Positions 26,722 through 35,171 of a stretch of 64,000 nt of DNA are shown piece after piece. Position 1 is the stretch's first letter. Each line of letters starts with the position of its first letter. This DNA is from an uncultured Aquimarina sp. (GTDB lineage: Bacteria; Bacteroidota; Bacteroidia; Flavobacteriales; Flavobacteriaceae). Under the pieces are notes generated by a model that searched no databases, was not told where the DNA came from, and was given only the letters and a program-made list of their open reading frames with translations. The position numbers and the translations under genes are program-made. The stretch spans positions 1 to 64,000 of the forward strand of contig CALFCI010000018.1 in the NCBI GenBank assembly GCA_937951135.1. The letters run 5' to 3'.

Positions 26722-27105
26722 TTACTTCTGCATATTCTTAGCCTCGATACTTAATGTAGCATGCGGTACTAATTTTAATCGCTCCGGATTGATTAATTTT
26801 CCAGTGACACGACATACTCCGTACGTTTTATTTTCAATACGTAATAATGCATTTTTAAGATCACGAATAAATTTTTCTTGTCGAATGGCTAATTGTCTAT
26901 TTTTTTCTTTAGACATGGTTGCACTCCCTTCTTCAAAAGCTTTAAAGGTAGGTGAAGTGTCATCGGTACCATTATTACCATCATTCTTATACGAACTCTT
27001 TAAAAGCTCTAAATCTTTGTTCGATTTTTCAATTTTCTGTAGAATAATATCTTTGAACATCGCTAGATCAGCATCACTGAATCTTACTTTTATATCATCT
27101 GCCAT
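26722..27105 (-). CDS. DksA/TraR-like regulator
   Basis: A 127-residue cytosolic protein. A long helical hairpin (residues about 10-95, acidic and lysine-rich) is followed by YGVCRVTGKLINPERLKLVP, the DksA/TraR zinc-finger region, and the end HATLSIEAK. DksA proteins insert a coiled coil into the secondary channel of RNA polymerase. Only one cysteine remains in the finger, so it probably does not hold zinc. I recall the same loss in other Flavobacteriia. It starts 5 bp after ileS and is likely translated from the same mRNA. Confidence 0.85.
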   Translation of the reverse strand: MADDIKVRFSDADLAMFKDIILQKIEKSNKDLELLKSSYKNDGNNGTDDTSPTFKAFEEGSATMSKEKNRQLAIRQEKFIRDLKNALLRIENKTYGVCRVTGKLINPERLKLVPHATLSIEAKNMQK

Positions 27106-27110
27106 GGTTA

Positions 27111-30100
27111 TTATTGTTTTTTAATTACTAACTGTGTTTCAATATCATCAAAAATAATAGCGGTTCCATCTATTATTTCTGTTGCAAACACAATGGTTTC
27201 GGTTAAGGTTTCATTTTTAATATACGTTTCGTTTACAGAAACGGCTTCTTTAATTATTTTATTATCTTCAAAAGTGATTTCAATTTTATCTGTAACAGAT
27301 AACCCACTATCCTTACGGATATTTTGAATTCTGTTGATTAGCTCTCTTGCAATCCCTTCTTTTTTCAATTCTGGAGTAATGGTTACATCCAATGCTACCG
27401 TTAATGTTCCCGAATTTGCTACTAACCACCCTTCAATATCTTGGGCACTGATTTCCACATCTCCGGATTCCAAAGTAACAATTTTATCATGAATTTCAAT
27501 ATCAAAAGCACCTGTTTGTTCTAAAATTTTGATTTTTTCTTGATCGAAATTTCGTATCTCATTGGCTATCAATTTCATATCTTTTCCGAAACGAGGGCCT
27601 AATGCTTTAAAATTTGGTTTGATTTGCTTCACCAAAATACCAGAATCTTCACTTATCAAATCAATTTCCTTGACATTCACCTCACTTTTAATCAATTCGG
27701 CAATAGCAGTAATTTCTTCTTTTTCTGCTGCATTCACCACCGGAATCATAATGCGCTGCAACGGTTGACGTACTTTGATTTTTTCTTTTTGACGTAAGGA
27801 TAATGTAAGTGATGCTATGGTTTGCGCTTTCTGCATTTTTTGCTCTAAAGCCATGTCAATGCATGCAGCGTCATATACCGGAAAATCAGCAAGGTGTACA
27901 CTCTCCGAAGACTCTTGTCGCGAAACTCCCATCAAGTCTTGATACAACCGATCCATATAAAATGGAGCCACTGGTGCTCCCAATTTGGATACTGTTAGCA
28001 TACACGTATATAATGTTTGATATGCAGAGATTTTATCTTGCTGATAATCGCCTTTCCAAAATCTTCTTCGACTTAATCGCACAAACCAGTTACTCAAGTT
28101 TTCTTGTACAAAATCCGAAATGGCTCGAGTTGCCTTTGTGGGTTCATAGTCGTTATAAAATTGGTCTACATTTTTGATCAAGGTATGTAGTTCACTTAAA
28201 ACCCAACGATCAATCTCTGGACGCTCTGATAGTGCTATATCTGCCTCAGCATAAGCAAAACCATCAATATTAGCATATAAAGTAAAGAACGAATACGTGT
28301 TATATAACGTTCCAAAGAACTTACGCCTCACCTCAGCAATACCTTCTGCATCAAACTTCAAGTTATCCCATGGATTGGCATTACTAATCATATACCATCG
28401 CGTAGCATCAGGCCCATACGCTTTTAGCGTTTCAAATGGATCTGCAGCATTGCCTAAACGTTTGGACATTTTCTGTCCATTTTTATCCAATACTAAACCA
28501 TTTGACACTACATTTTTATATGCGATATCATCCGAGATAATTGTACCAATAGCATGTAAAGTATAGAACCAACCTCGAGTTTGATCTACCCCTTCTGCTA
28601 TAAAATCTGCTTTTCGGGCTCCCGCTTCTACCTTTTCTTTATTTTCAAATGGATAATGCCATTGCGCATAAGGCATTGCTCCAGAATCGAACCAAACATC
28701 AATAAGATCGGTTTCTCTGCTCATCGGTTCTCCAGAAGAAGATACTAGGGTGATCGTGTCTACAATATTTTTATGCAAATCTACAGCTGCATAATTTTCC
28801 TCACTCATATCCCCTACTATAAAGTCAGCATATACATCGGCTTTCAAGACTCCTGCAGCTACTGCTTTTTTCATTTCTGATTTCAGTTCTTCGATAGAGC
28901 CGATAATCAATTCTTCTTTCCCGTCTTCAGTACGCCAAATCGGTAATGGAATCCCCCAAAACCGAGAACGTGATAAATTCCAATCATTGGCATTGGCTAA
29001 CCAATTTCCAAAACGCCCCTCTCCAGTTGATTTAGGTTTCCAGTTGATTCCTAAATTCAGGTCATGCATTCGGTCTTTAGTATCCGTAACTTTAATAAAC
29101 CACGAATCTAATGGGTAATATAAAATCGGTTTATCCGTACGCCAACAGTTCGGATAACTGTGTACATACTTCTCTACCTTAAAGGCTTTATTTTCAATTT
29201 TAAGCTTAATCGCAATTTCTACATCTACTGATTTTTCTGGAGCTTCTCCTTCAGGATAATATTCGTTCTTCACATACTTTCCTGCAAACTCTCCTACGTG
29301 CTTGGTAAATTTACCTTGTAGATCTACTAAAGGCACTAAAGTATCTGTATCATCCTTCACTAACATCGGAGGTACTTCAGGTGTTGCCTGTTTTGCTACT
29401 AAAGCATCATCCGCACCAAAGGTAGGTGCCGTGTGTACAATTCCTGTTCCATCTTCTATGGTCACAAAATCTCCTGCAATCACTCGAAAAGCATCTTGTG
29501 GATTCGCATCGGGCTGTGTGTACTTTAATATTTGCTCATAGCGACTATCGACTAAGTCTGTTCCTTTGCACGCTAATACGATCTGGTATGGGATTTTTTT
29601 ATCTCCAGTACTATAGGCTTGTATTTCTTCTGCTGTCTCAACCGCTACAAATTTACCTGCAAATTGTTTCGCAACAAGATTCTTTGCCAATATTACATGA
29701 ATAGGCTCAAACGTATATTGATTATATGTTTTGACCGCTACATAGTCAATCTTTGGCCCTACAGTTAATGCTGTATTCGACGGTAATGTCCATGGTGTTG
29801 TTGTCCATGCCAAAAAAAACACATCTCCTTCTAGCGCTTTTAAGGAAGACGGTAACGTATCTTTTTCCGCTTTAAATTGCGCTACCACAGTAGTATCGGT
29901 TACATCTTGATAGGTACCCGGTTGATTCAACTCATGTGAACTTAATCCTGTACCTGCTTTTGGAGAATACGGCTGTATAGTATAGCCTTTATATAGTAAT
30001 CCTTTTTTATACATTTCTGAAAGTAACCACCATACACTTTCCATGTATTTGGGTTTGTACGTAACATAAGGATCTTCCATATCTACCCAATACCCAATTT

Positions 30101-30515
30101 TAGTAGTCAGGTCATTCCAGATATCGGTATATCGCATCACCGCTTTTTTACAGGCTTCGTTATACTCGGCTACTGTAATTTTTTTACCAATATCTTCTTT
30201 CGTTATCCCTAATTCTTTTTCTACACCCAACTCTACAGGAAGCCCATGAGTGTCCCATCCTGCTTTACGTTTTACTTGATATCCTTTTTGTGTTTTGTAT
30301 CGACAAAAAATATCTTTGATAGCACGTGCCATAACATGGTGAATCCCTGGCAACCCATTGGCTGAAGGTGGCCCTTCAAAAAAGATAAAAGGCTCAGCAC
30401 CTTCGCGTTCTGAAATACTCTTTTCAAAAATATCATGTTGTTGCCAATAGTCTAGTATATTTTCTGCCACTTTTGGCAAGTCAAGTCCTTTATATTCAGG
30501 AAACTTAGTACTCAT
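27111..30515 (-). CDS. ileS: Isoleucyl-tRNA synthetase
   Basis: A 1134-residue class I synthetase that charges tRNA-Ile. The HIGH-type motif is PPSANGLPGIHHVMAR (about residues 49-64), the large CP1 editing domain follows (AWTTTPWTLPSNTAL), and KMSKS appears as KNGQKMSKRLGN near residue 681. A long C-terminal anticodon-binding region ends with a DUF5915-like extension (ELINRIQNIRKDSGLSVTDK). The length fits the eukaryote-like long IleS group. It forms an operon with the dksA-like gene 5 bp downstream. Confidence 0.95.
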   Translation of the reverse strand: MSTKFPEYKGLDLPKVAENILDYWQQHDIFEKSISEREGAEPFIFFEGPPSANGLPGIHHVMARAIKDIFCRYKTQKGYQVKRKAGWDTHGLPVELGVEKELGITKEDIGKKITVAEYNEACKKAVMRYTDIWNDLTTKIGYWVDMEDPYVTYKPKYMESVWWLLSEMYKKGLLYKGYTIQPYSPKAGTGLSSHELNQPGTYQDVTDTTVVAQFKAEKDTLPSSLKALEGDVFFLAWTTTPWTLPSNTALTVGPKIDYVAVKTYNQYTFEPIHVILAKNLVAKQFAGKFVAVETAEEIQAYSTGDKKIPYQIVLACKGTDLVDSRYEQILKYTQPDANPQDAFRVIAGDFVTIEDGTGIVHTAPTFGADDALVAKQATPEVPPMLVKDDTDTLVPLVDLQGKFTKHVGEFAGKYVKNEYYPEGEAPEKSVDVEIAIKLKIENKAFKVEKYVHSYPNCWRTDKPILYYPLDSWFIKVTDTKDRMHDLNLGINWKPKSTGEGRFGNWLANANDWNLSRSRFWGIPLPIWRTEDGKEELIIGSIEELKSEMKKAVAAGVLKADVYADFIVGDMSEENYAAVDLHKNIVDTITLVSSSGEPMSRETDLIDVWFDSGAMPYAQWHYPFENKEKVEAGARKADFIAEGVDQTRGWFYTLHAIGTIISDDIAYKNVVSNGLVLDKNGQKMSKRLGNAADPFETLKAYGPDATRWYMISNANPWDNLKFDAEGIAEVRRKFFGTLYNTYSFFTLYANIDGFAYAEADIALSERPEIDRWVLSELHTLIKNVDQFYNDYEPTKATRAISDFVQENLSNWFVRLSRRRFWKGDYQQDKISAYQTLYTCMLTVSKLGAPVAPFYMDRLYQDLMGVSRQESSESVHLADFPVYDAACIDMALEQKMQKAQTIASLTLSLRQKEKIKVRQPLQRIMIPVVNAAEKEEITAIAELIKSEVNVKEIDLISEDSGILVKQIKPNFKALGPRFGKDMKLIANEIRNFDQEKIKILEQTGAFDIEIHDKIVTLESGDVEISAQDIEGWLVANSGTLTVALDVTITPELKKEGIARELINRIQNIRKDSGLSVTDKIEITFEDNKIIKEAVSVNETYIKNETLTETIVFATEIIDGTAIIFDDIETQLVIKKQ

Positions 30516-30793
30516 AGGATCATCCTTTCTGTTATGGACGCGAAAATAAGGATTTTATTGAAAAAATAAACGGTAAATAGAGTAATACCTTTGTTTATTG
30601 AGGTATTGGGTTTTAGAGATATTCAAGAGTATTGAAACTTTATCCCAAAGTATACTTCAACTATAAAGACTCGTATGTTAATCTGTTTAAACGACAGCGT
30701 ATTCTATGGCTTAACCGTAAAATTAACTGTGTTACAAGGTTTTATGGTTTTTTTTTAATAATTTGAGGGCTGCTAACACATAAATCATTTGAA

Positions 30794-31732
30794 ATGACTA
30801 AAAAGTCCACCTATCTTTTAGGAATTGTGTTGACGATTTGTATTGGAGCTATTTTAAACTGGTGGTTTTGTTGTAAGTATAGTACTTATGATACAAAACT
30901 TACAGAAAATAGTACAGTCGCCACACCCGTTCCAGAAGAAAAAACAATCATCCCTCTACTCATAAAAGATCCACAAGGAGACTTTGATTATAGTACCGAT
31001 GATAATATCAATTTTAAGAACTCTTCAAAAGAAATCTTAGAACCCATATCCTTAAAAGTAGATACCGGAATATTGAAGCTTACTACCTATGTAAATTCAC
31101 ATCCGGAAAAAAATGTGGATATTACCGGATATTATACCAGTAATGAGGTATATAATGGATCATTTCCTGATCTAGGGATTGCTAGAGCAACCGCTGTTAA
31201 AAACCATTTAATTAGTAAAGGTCTTACCTCAAAACAAATCAACGTTTTCAGCGCCCTTAAAGCACGTATTGCTGAAGAAGATAGTGTGCTTATTGGTCCT
31301 ATAAAATTTGCAATACAAACTATGGACACTACAGCAGTAGGCAGTGCCGATAATGCTATAGCTGCTGAATTAAAAGTATTGGAAGCTACTATAAAAGAAA
31401 ACCCATTAATTCTTTATTTTAAAACAGGACAAAGTGCTATTCGTTTAAATGAAACACAGCGGCAAAAGATATTCGATATTTCTAAATATTTAGATAAGGT
31501 AGACAATGCTAAATGTTTGGTTATAGGACATACCGACAACGTGGGTGACCCTAATACCAATACAACATTAGGTCAAAAAAGAGCAGATTATGCGAGAAAG
31601 TATCTTATTAATAATGGTATTTTACCTCAAAAAATAGAAGCAACCTCCAAGGGGGATCGTACACCTATAGCCCCAAATACTACAGCAGAAGGTAGGGCTA
31701 AAAATAGAAGAACAGTAATTACAATTAACTAA
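30794..31732 (+). CDS. OmpA family protein with tandem OmpA-like domains
   Basis: A 312-residue envelope protein anchored by an N-terminal hydrophobic helix (LLGIVLTICIGAILNWWF, about 8-25). The C-terminal OmpA domain (about 205-312) has the peptidoglycan-binding pattern: IGHTDNVGDPNTNTTLGQKR, then RADYARKYL and GRAKNRRTVI. A more degenerate copy precedes it (about 75-175: YVNSHPEKNVDITGYYTSNE ... LGIARATAVKNHLISKGL). It is predicted to tether the envelope to the cell wall. The helix-hairpin-helix gene starts 17 bp after its stop, with the same layout in transcription. Confidence 0.85.
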   Translation: MTKKSTYLLGIVLTICIGAILNWWFCCKYSTYDTKLTENSTVATPVPEEKTIIPLLIKDPQGDFDYSTDDNINFKNSSKEILEPISLKVDTGILKLTTYVNSHPEKNVDITGYYTSNEVYNGSFPDLGIARATAVKNHLISKGLTSKQINVFSALKARIAEEDSVLIGPIKFAIQTMDTTAVGSADNAIAAELKVLEATIKENPLILYFKTGQSAIRLNETQRQKIFDISKYLDKVDNAKCLVIGHTDNVGDPNTNTTLGQKRADYARKYLINNGILPQKIEATSKGDRTPIAPNTTAEGRAKNRRTVITIN

Positions 31733-31749
31733 TAAAAAAATAGAAATAT

Positions 31750-32319
31750 ATGAACTGGTGTTTAATTATTCCAATAATAGTAGGCGTGATCTGCGCAATA
31801 TTAGGGTATCTTTTAGGAAGACTATTTTCTAAAAAAAATACTACAGATACAAGCGAATTAGAAACTTGGAAACAAAAGTATGAAGCCTTAACAAAGGAGC
31901 ATAATAGTTGTAAGAATAAGCGTTTGGCTCTAGAAGCAGAGTTGGCAGCATGTACTACAAAACTACAAACGAATGTAAGTGCTCCTGTTGATACAGCGAC
32001 ATCATTTGCAGCTTTGGTAGTTCCTTTTGATACCGATGCCGCTAAAGCAGTTTTTGGCAAAAAAATCAAACAAGATGATCTTAAAGTAGTCGAAGGAATT
32101 GGTCCAAAGATCGAGGAACTGTTTCATAACCATGATATAAAAACTTGGAAAGCGCTTTCAGAATCTTCTGTAGAGGAATGCCAAAAGGTATTGAAATCTG
32201 GAGGAAAACGTTTTGAAATTCATAAGCCTGGCACTTGGCCAAGACAAGCTAAACTAGCCTATGAAGGAAAATGGGAAGAATTATTAAAATGGCAAGATGA
32301 GCTAGACGGAGGTAAATAA
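31750..32319 (+). CDS. Membrane-anchored helix-hairpin-helix protein
   Basis: A 189-residue protein with an N-terminal membrane helix (CLIIPIIVGVICAILGYLLG, about 3-22), a short coiled coil (about 33-75), and a C-terminal helix-hairpin-helix region (DDLKVVEGIGPKIEELF, about 113-129, with the GIGPK hairpin). The end is a Trp-rich helical tail. Such HhH modules usually bind DNA or serve as protein fold elements; here the membrane anchor makes the role unclear. It is co-transcribed with the OmpA gene and followed by a strong terminator. Confidence 0.75.
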   Translation: MNWCLIIPIIVGVICAILGYLLGRLFSKKNTTDTSELETWKQKYEALTKEHNSCKNKRLALEAELAACTTKLQTNVSAPVDTATSFAALVVPFDTDAAKAVFGKKIKQDDLKVVEGIGPKIEELFHNHDIKTWKALSESSVEECQKVLKSGGKRFEIHKPGTWPRQAKLAYEGKWEELLKWQDELDGGK

Positions 32320-32331
32320 AACCCATAAGTT

Positions 32332-32381
32332 AAAAAAAGCCGTTTGTGCATGCGTATACGTATGTATCAAACGGCTTTTTT
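32332..32381 (+). terminator. Rho-independent terminator of the OmpA operon
   Basis: AAAAAAAGCCGTTTG pairs with CAAACGGCTTTTTT, enclosing a 21-base loop, 12 bp after the stop of the helix-hairpin-helix gene. MITE copy 2 inserted just 12 bp downstream of this terminator. Confidence 0.9.
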
Positions 32382-32392
32382 AATTCATTTGG

Positions 32393-32559
32393 CTGAGTAC
32401 ACGACAAAAAATAGTTGTTCTCGATTCAAAGTCGCATCATCACTTTGTGATCCAGACCTACTAGGTTTCGGAAACCTAGTAGGTCTAACAGAGCACCTAA
32501 CTATAATAATGATGATCAGAAACTTAAAGCATAGAGACTGTTTTTTGTCATGTACTTAG
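32393..32559 (+). mobile_element. MITE copy 2 (167 bp) with perfect 9-bp target duplication
   Basis: The same length, 167 bp, as copy 1. The left end CTGAGTACACGAC and right end GTCATGTACTTAG are each changed at one base. The 9 bases TTCATTTGG occur directly before (32384-32392) and directly after (32560-32568) the element. Internal GACCTACTAGGTTT palindrome as in copy 1. Confidence 0.92.
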
Positions 32560-32581
32560 TTCATTTGGTTATAACCAATAC

Positions 32582-33694
32582 TCATGAGCTCGTTTCATGC
32601 CAGTACATGATGCCAACAATAAGTACGATTATGAAAAGTACTAAAGCACCTATTTTCCAATAGGAATACGGTCTTTTTCCGGAAATACTACCCGTTTGTC
32701 CGTTAATAAAAAAATTATATTTTTTATCTTGATAGGCATAGGAACTAATGTATGCGGGTAACAAAATATGTTTAAATGTTTCTTCAGATAAACGCATCAT
32801 AATGTTATGTACACGTTGTGTATCTCCTCCAATGTCTCGTTTTGACCATCTGCGAGCAATCGCTTCCGCTTCTTGTTTAGAAGATAGATGTCCCTCTTTT
32901 AGCGATAACGTATACTTTTCGGTAACAAACCCAGCCAAATAACTCGTATTAAATGTAGTTAAGGCATTCAAATTCCAATTGGTAATCTTACGCGGAATTG
33001 AGTGTGGCTTTTGTTTGGAGGCTTGAATTAAAGTATCATTTACAAATCCACTAATTGTTCCAGAAGTATGCGACCAACGCGTTCTTCGTTCCTGTCGTGT
33101 TCTACGTACTGTTTTTCCATTGACTTGAGTGGTATAAGGCACCTGTACATAATAATAGGTACCTCGCTCACCTGTATATTCGGCATATAACTGTGCATCA
33201 AAAGTCCAATAGGGCAAATACAACCCTTTTGTATGCTGAGGATCCAATGCCGCTTTTTTAAGCTTATTAGGTGCAAACCATAACCCTTTTACCCATTGCG
33301 CAAAAATCTGGTGTGATTTTTTTTGATCAAATTGAAAAGGAAGCACAGCACCCGGTAAAATCCAATCTTCGGCAATTGCATCTTCTAGAATTAATGGTGT
33401 AGCACAATACACACAGTGTAACGATTTATAATGCTCTTCAATATGTTGATTTGCACCACAGTTTTTACACTGTAACATCATCACTTTTTCTGAGTGATGG
33501 GTGGTTCCCATCTTTTCTAAATAAGGCCCCAGCTCTAACTCTTTAAAATCGTGTTGAGCAGGTTCAATAGCTTCGATATGATTACAATACTCACATTGTA
33601 TCTGCGCAGTTCCTGGCTTATATCGTAACTCGGCACCACAATTTACACAAGATTTCTTACGCTCAGAAACTGCGTTTTGTATTTCATTTTCCAT
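32582..33694 (-). CDS. Zinc-ribbon membrane protein (YdjG-like)
   Basis: A 370-residue protein. Residues about 16-38 (CVNCGAELRY, CEYCNHIE) and about 75-97 (CKNCGANQHI, HCVYCATPLI) are two zinc ribbons with CxxC pairs. A soluble beta-rich middle part with ILPGAVLPFQF and LYLPYWTFDAQ follows, and the chain ends with one membrane helix (WKIGALVLFIIVLIVGIMYW, about 344-363). Homologues are often misnamed PriA-like helicase although no helicase motifs are present. It lies 43 bp downstream of the SPFH/GYF gene on the same strand, the same pairing as B. subtilis ydjG and ydjI, which recruit PspA to the membrane. I infer an envelope-stress role. Confidence 0.75.
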   Translation of the reverse strand: MENEIQNAVSERKKSCVNCGAELRYKPGTAQIQCEYCNHIEAIEPAQHDFKELELGPYLEKMGTTHHSEKVMMLQCKNCGANQHIEEHYKSLHCVYCATPLILEDAIAEDWILPGAVLPFQFDQKKSHQIFAQWVKGLWFAPNKLKKAALDPQHTKGLYLPYWTFDAQLYAEYTGERGTYYYVQVPYTTQVNGKTVRRTRQERRTRWSHTSGTISGFVNDTLIQASKQKPHSIPRKITNWNLNALTTFNTSYLAGFVTEKYTLSLKEGHLSSKQEAEAIARRWSKRDIGGDTQRVHNIMMRLSEETFKHILLPAYISSYAYQDKKYNFFINGQTGSISGKRPYSYWKIGALVLFIIVLIVGIMYWHETSS

Positions 33695-33737
33695 AAGTGC
33701 TTACTAAATATATTTATAGCGTAAATACTTATTTTAT

Positions 33738-34877
33738 TTAAACTTGTGGAGGAAGTGGAGGGGGCGTATTTCCACCTAAAAATGGTTTGAGTTCTGCTAC
33801 AGTATGCAGTGGTTCCCAATTATCCATACCTTGTTTCCATATTAAAACCTCTTTATTAATAGTCCTATTGGCAAATAGCACGCTCAATTGATCCAAGGAT
33901 ACAGGGCCTATTTGCTGTCCGTTATTGGCATAAAAATATTGAATAGCCGTAGGCATTGGAGGCGGAGTATTTCCAGCATTTTGTTGTGATTGTACTTGTG
34001 ATTGACCATTAGTAGGGTTCATCAGGCTTCCCATTTGTTGTGCCATTACAAAGCCCATTCCCATTCCCATTCCAGCACCGGCAGTACCACCTTCGTTAGA
34101 AGCAGCAGCTTCTATCGCTTTAGCTGTTTTAAATTTTGTGAGTTTATCCAAATCCAATTTATCGATTCGGCTATATTCAAAAATTTCTTTCTTTAGTTCT
34201 TCCGGCATTGAAACATTTTCAATGTAAAATCTTGCTAAAGAAATTCCCACAGCATTAAACTCTGGTTGCATAACCGCTAAACAAGTTTCAGAGAGTTCTG
34301 TAGTATTGGCTGCATATAATTCTATCGGAAGATTAGCCTCTCCAATAGTATCTGTAAATCGCGTAGCAATTAAACTTTTTAGATGTTCATTGATCTCATA
34401 GTTTGTGAAATTAGCATCTGTACCTACAATATCAATGATAAATTTACCGGGATCACTAATTTTAAAAGCGTACGTACCAAAGGCTCTAATCTCTACCAAT
34501 CCAAATCGATCATCATTTAACGTGATCGGGTTTTTAGTACCCCATTTTTCGTCAGCAAATAAATGTGTATTTACAAAATATACTTCTGCTTTAAACGGAC
34601 TATTAAATCCGTATTTCCATCCTTTTAAGGTCGTTAGCACCGGAAGGTTTTGAGTCGTAAGGTTATAGGTTCCTGGACCAAAAACGTCGGCTAACTGCCC
34701 TTCATTAATAAAAACAGCGGTTTGCCCTTCTCTAACGATTAATTGTGCATCGTTTTTTATTTCATTTTGATACCGTTCAAATCGGTGTACAATAGTATCA
34801 TCGGTAGTATCTAACCATTCGATAATATCTATAAATTCATGACCTAATTTTTTTTTAATTTCATCAAAAAGTCCCAT
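33738..34877 (-). CDS. SPFH-domain protein with C-terminal GYF_2 domain (YdjI-like)
   Basis: A 379-residue cytosolic protein. The N-terminal part starts MGLFDEIKKKLGHEFIDIIE and carries an SPFH/virion-core-like domain (about 40-240: LIVREGQTAVFINEGQLADV). A Gly/Met-rich linker follows (AGAGMGMGMGF, about 267-277) and then a GYF_2 domain (about 312-367: YFYANNGQQIGPVSLDQL ... WKQGMDNW), which binds proline-rich peptides. Its own tail is proline-rich (GGNTPPPLPPQV). It is upstream of, and probably co-transcribed with, the zinc-ribbon gene. It likely builds a membrane-associated scaffold with it. Confidence 0.85.
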   Translation of the reverse strand: MGLFDEIKKKLGHEFIDIIEWLDTTDDTIVHRFERYQNEIKNDAQLIVREGQTAVFINEGQLADVFGPGTYNLTTQNLPVLTTLKGWKYGFNSPFKAEVYFVNTHLFADEKWGTKNPITLNDDRFGLVEIRAFGTYAFKISDPGKFIIDIVGTDANFTNYEINEHLKSLIATRFTDTIGEANLPIELYAANTTELSETCLAVMQPEFNAVGISLARFYIENVSMPEELKKEIFEYSRIDKLDLDKLTKFKTAKAIEAAASNEGGTAGAGMGMGMGFVMAQQMGSLMNPTNGQSQVQSQQNAGNTPPPMPTAIQYFYANNGQQIGPVSLDQLSVLFANRTINKEVLIWKQGMDNWEPLHTVAELKPFLGGNTPPPLPPQV

Positions 34878-35020
34878 TACAAGTGTATTTGTGTTTTGAA
34901 TTTTAAAAGTAAGGAATAGAAGTATCGATCAAAAATTAATTTCGATAAAAATGATAATTTGATTGCTATGATGAATTCAAAATGGGTTAGTATTATACAA
35001 TTTACAGATAACTATTTCGC

Positions 35021-35127
35021 TTGAGTACATGACAAAAAATAGTTGTTCTCGATTTAAAGTTGTAGCATCACTTTGTGATCCAGACCTACTAGGTTTTGGA
35101 AACCTAATAGGGCTAACAGAGCAGCTA
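35021..35127 (+). mobile_element. MITE copy 3, truncated
   Basis: The left end (TTGAGTACATGACAAAAA) and the inner palindrome region match copies 1 and 2 for about 105 bp; the right third and right terminal repeat are missing. No convincing 9-bp target duplication remains. Confidence 0.8.
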
Positions 35128-35171
35128 AAAATTCGCAGTACTCTTAGTTCTACACTTTAATAAGACACATA

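Noticed and set aside
32582-33694. PriA-type helicase
   Set aside because: The only similarity is the zinc ribbons; no Walker or helicase motif occurs, and the chain ends in a membrane helix.
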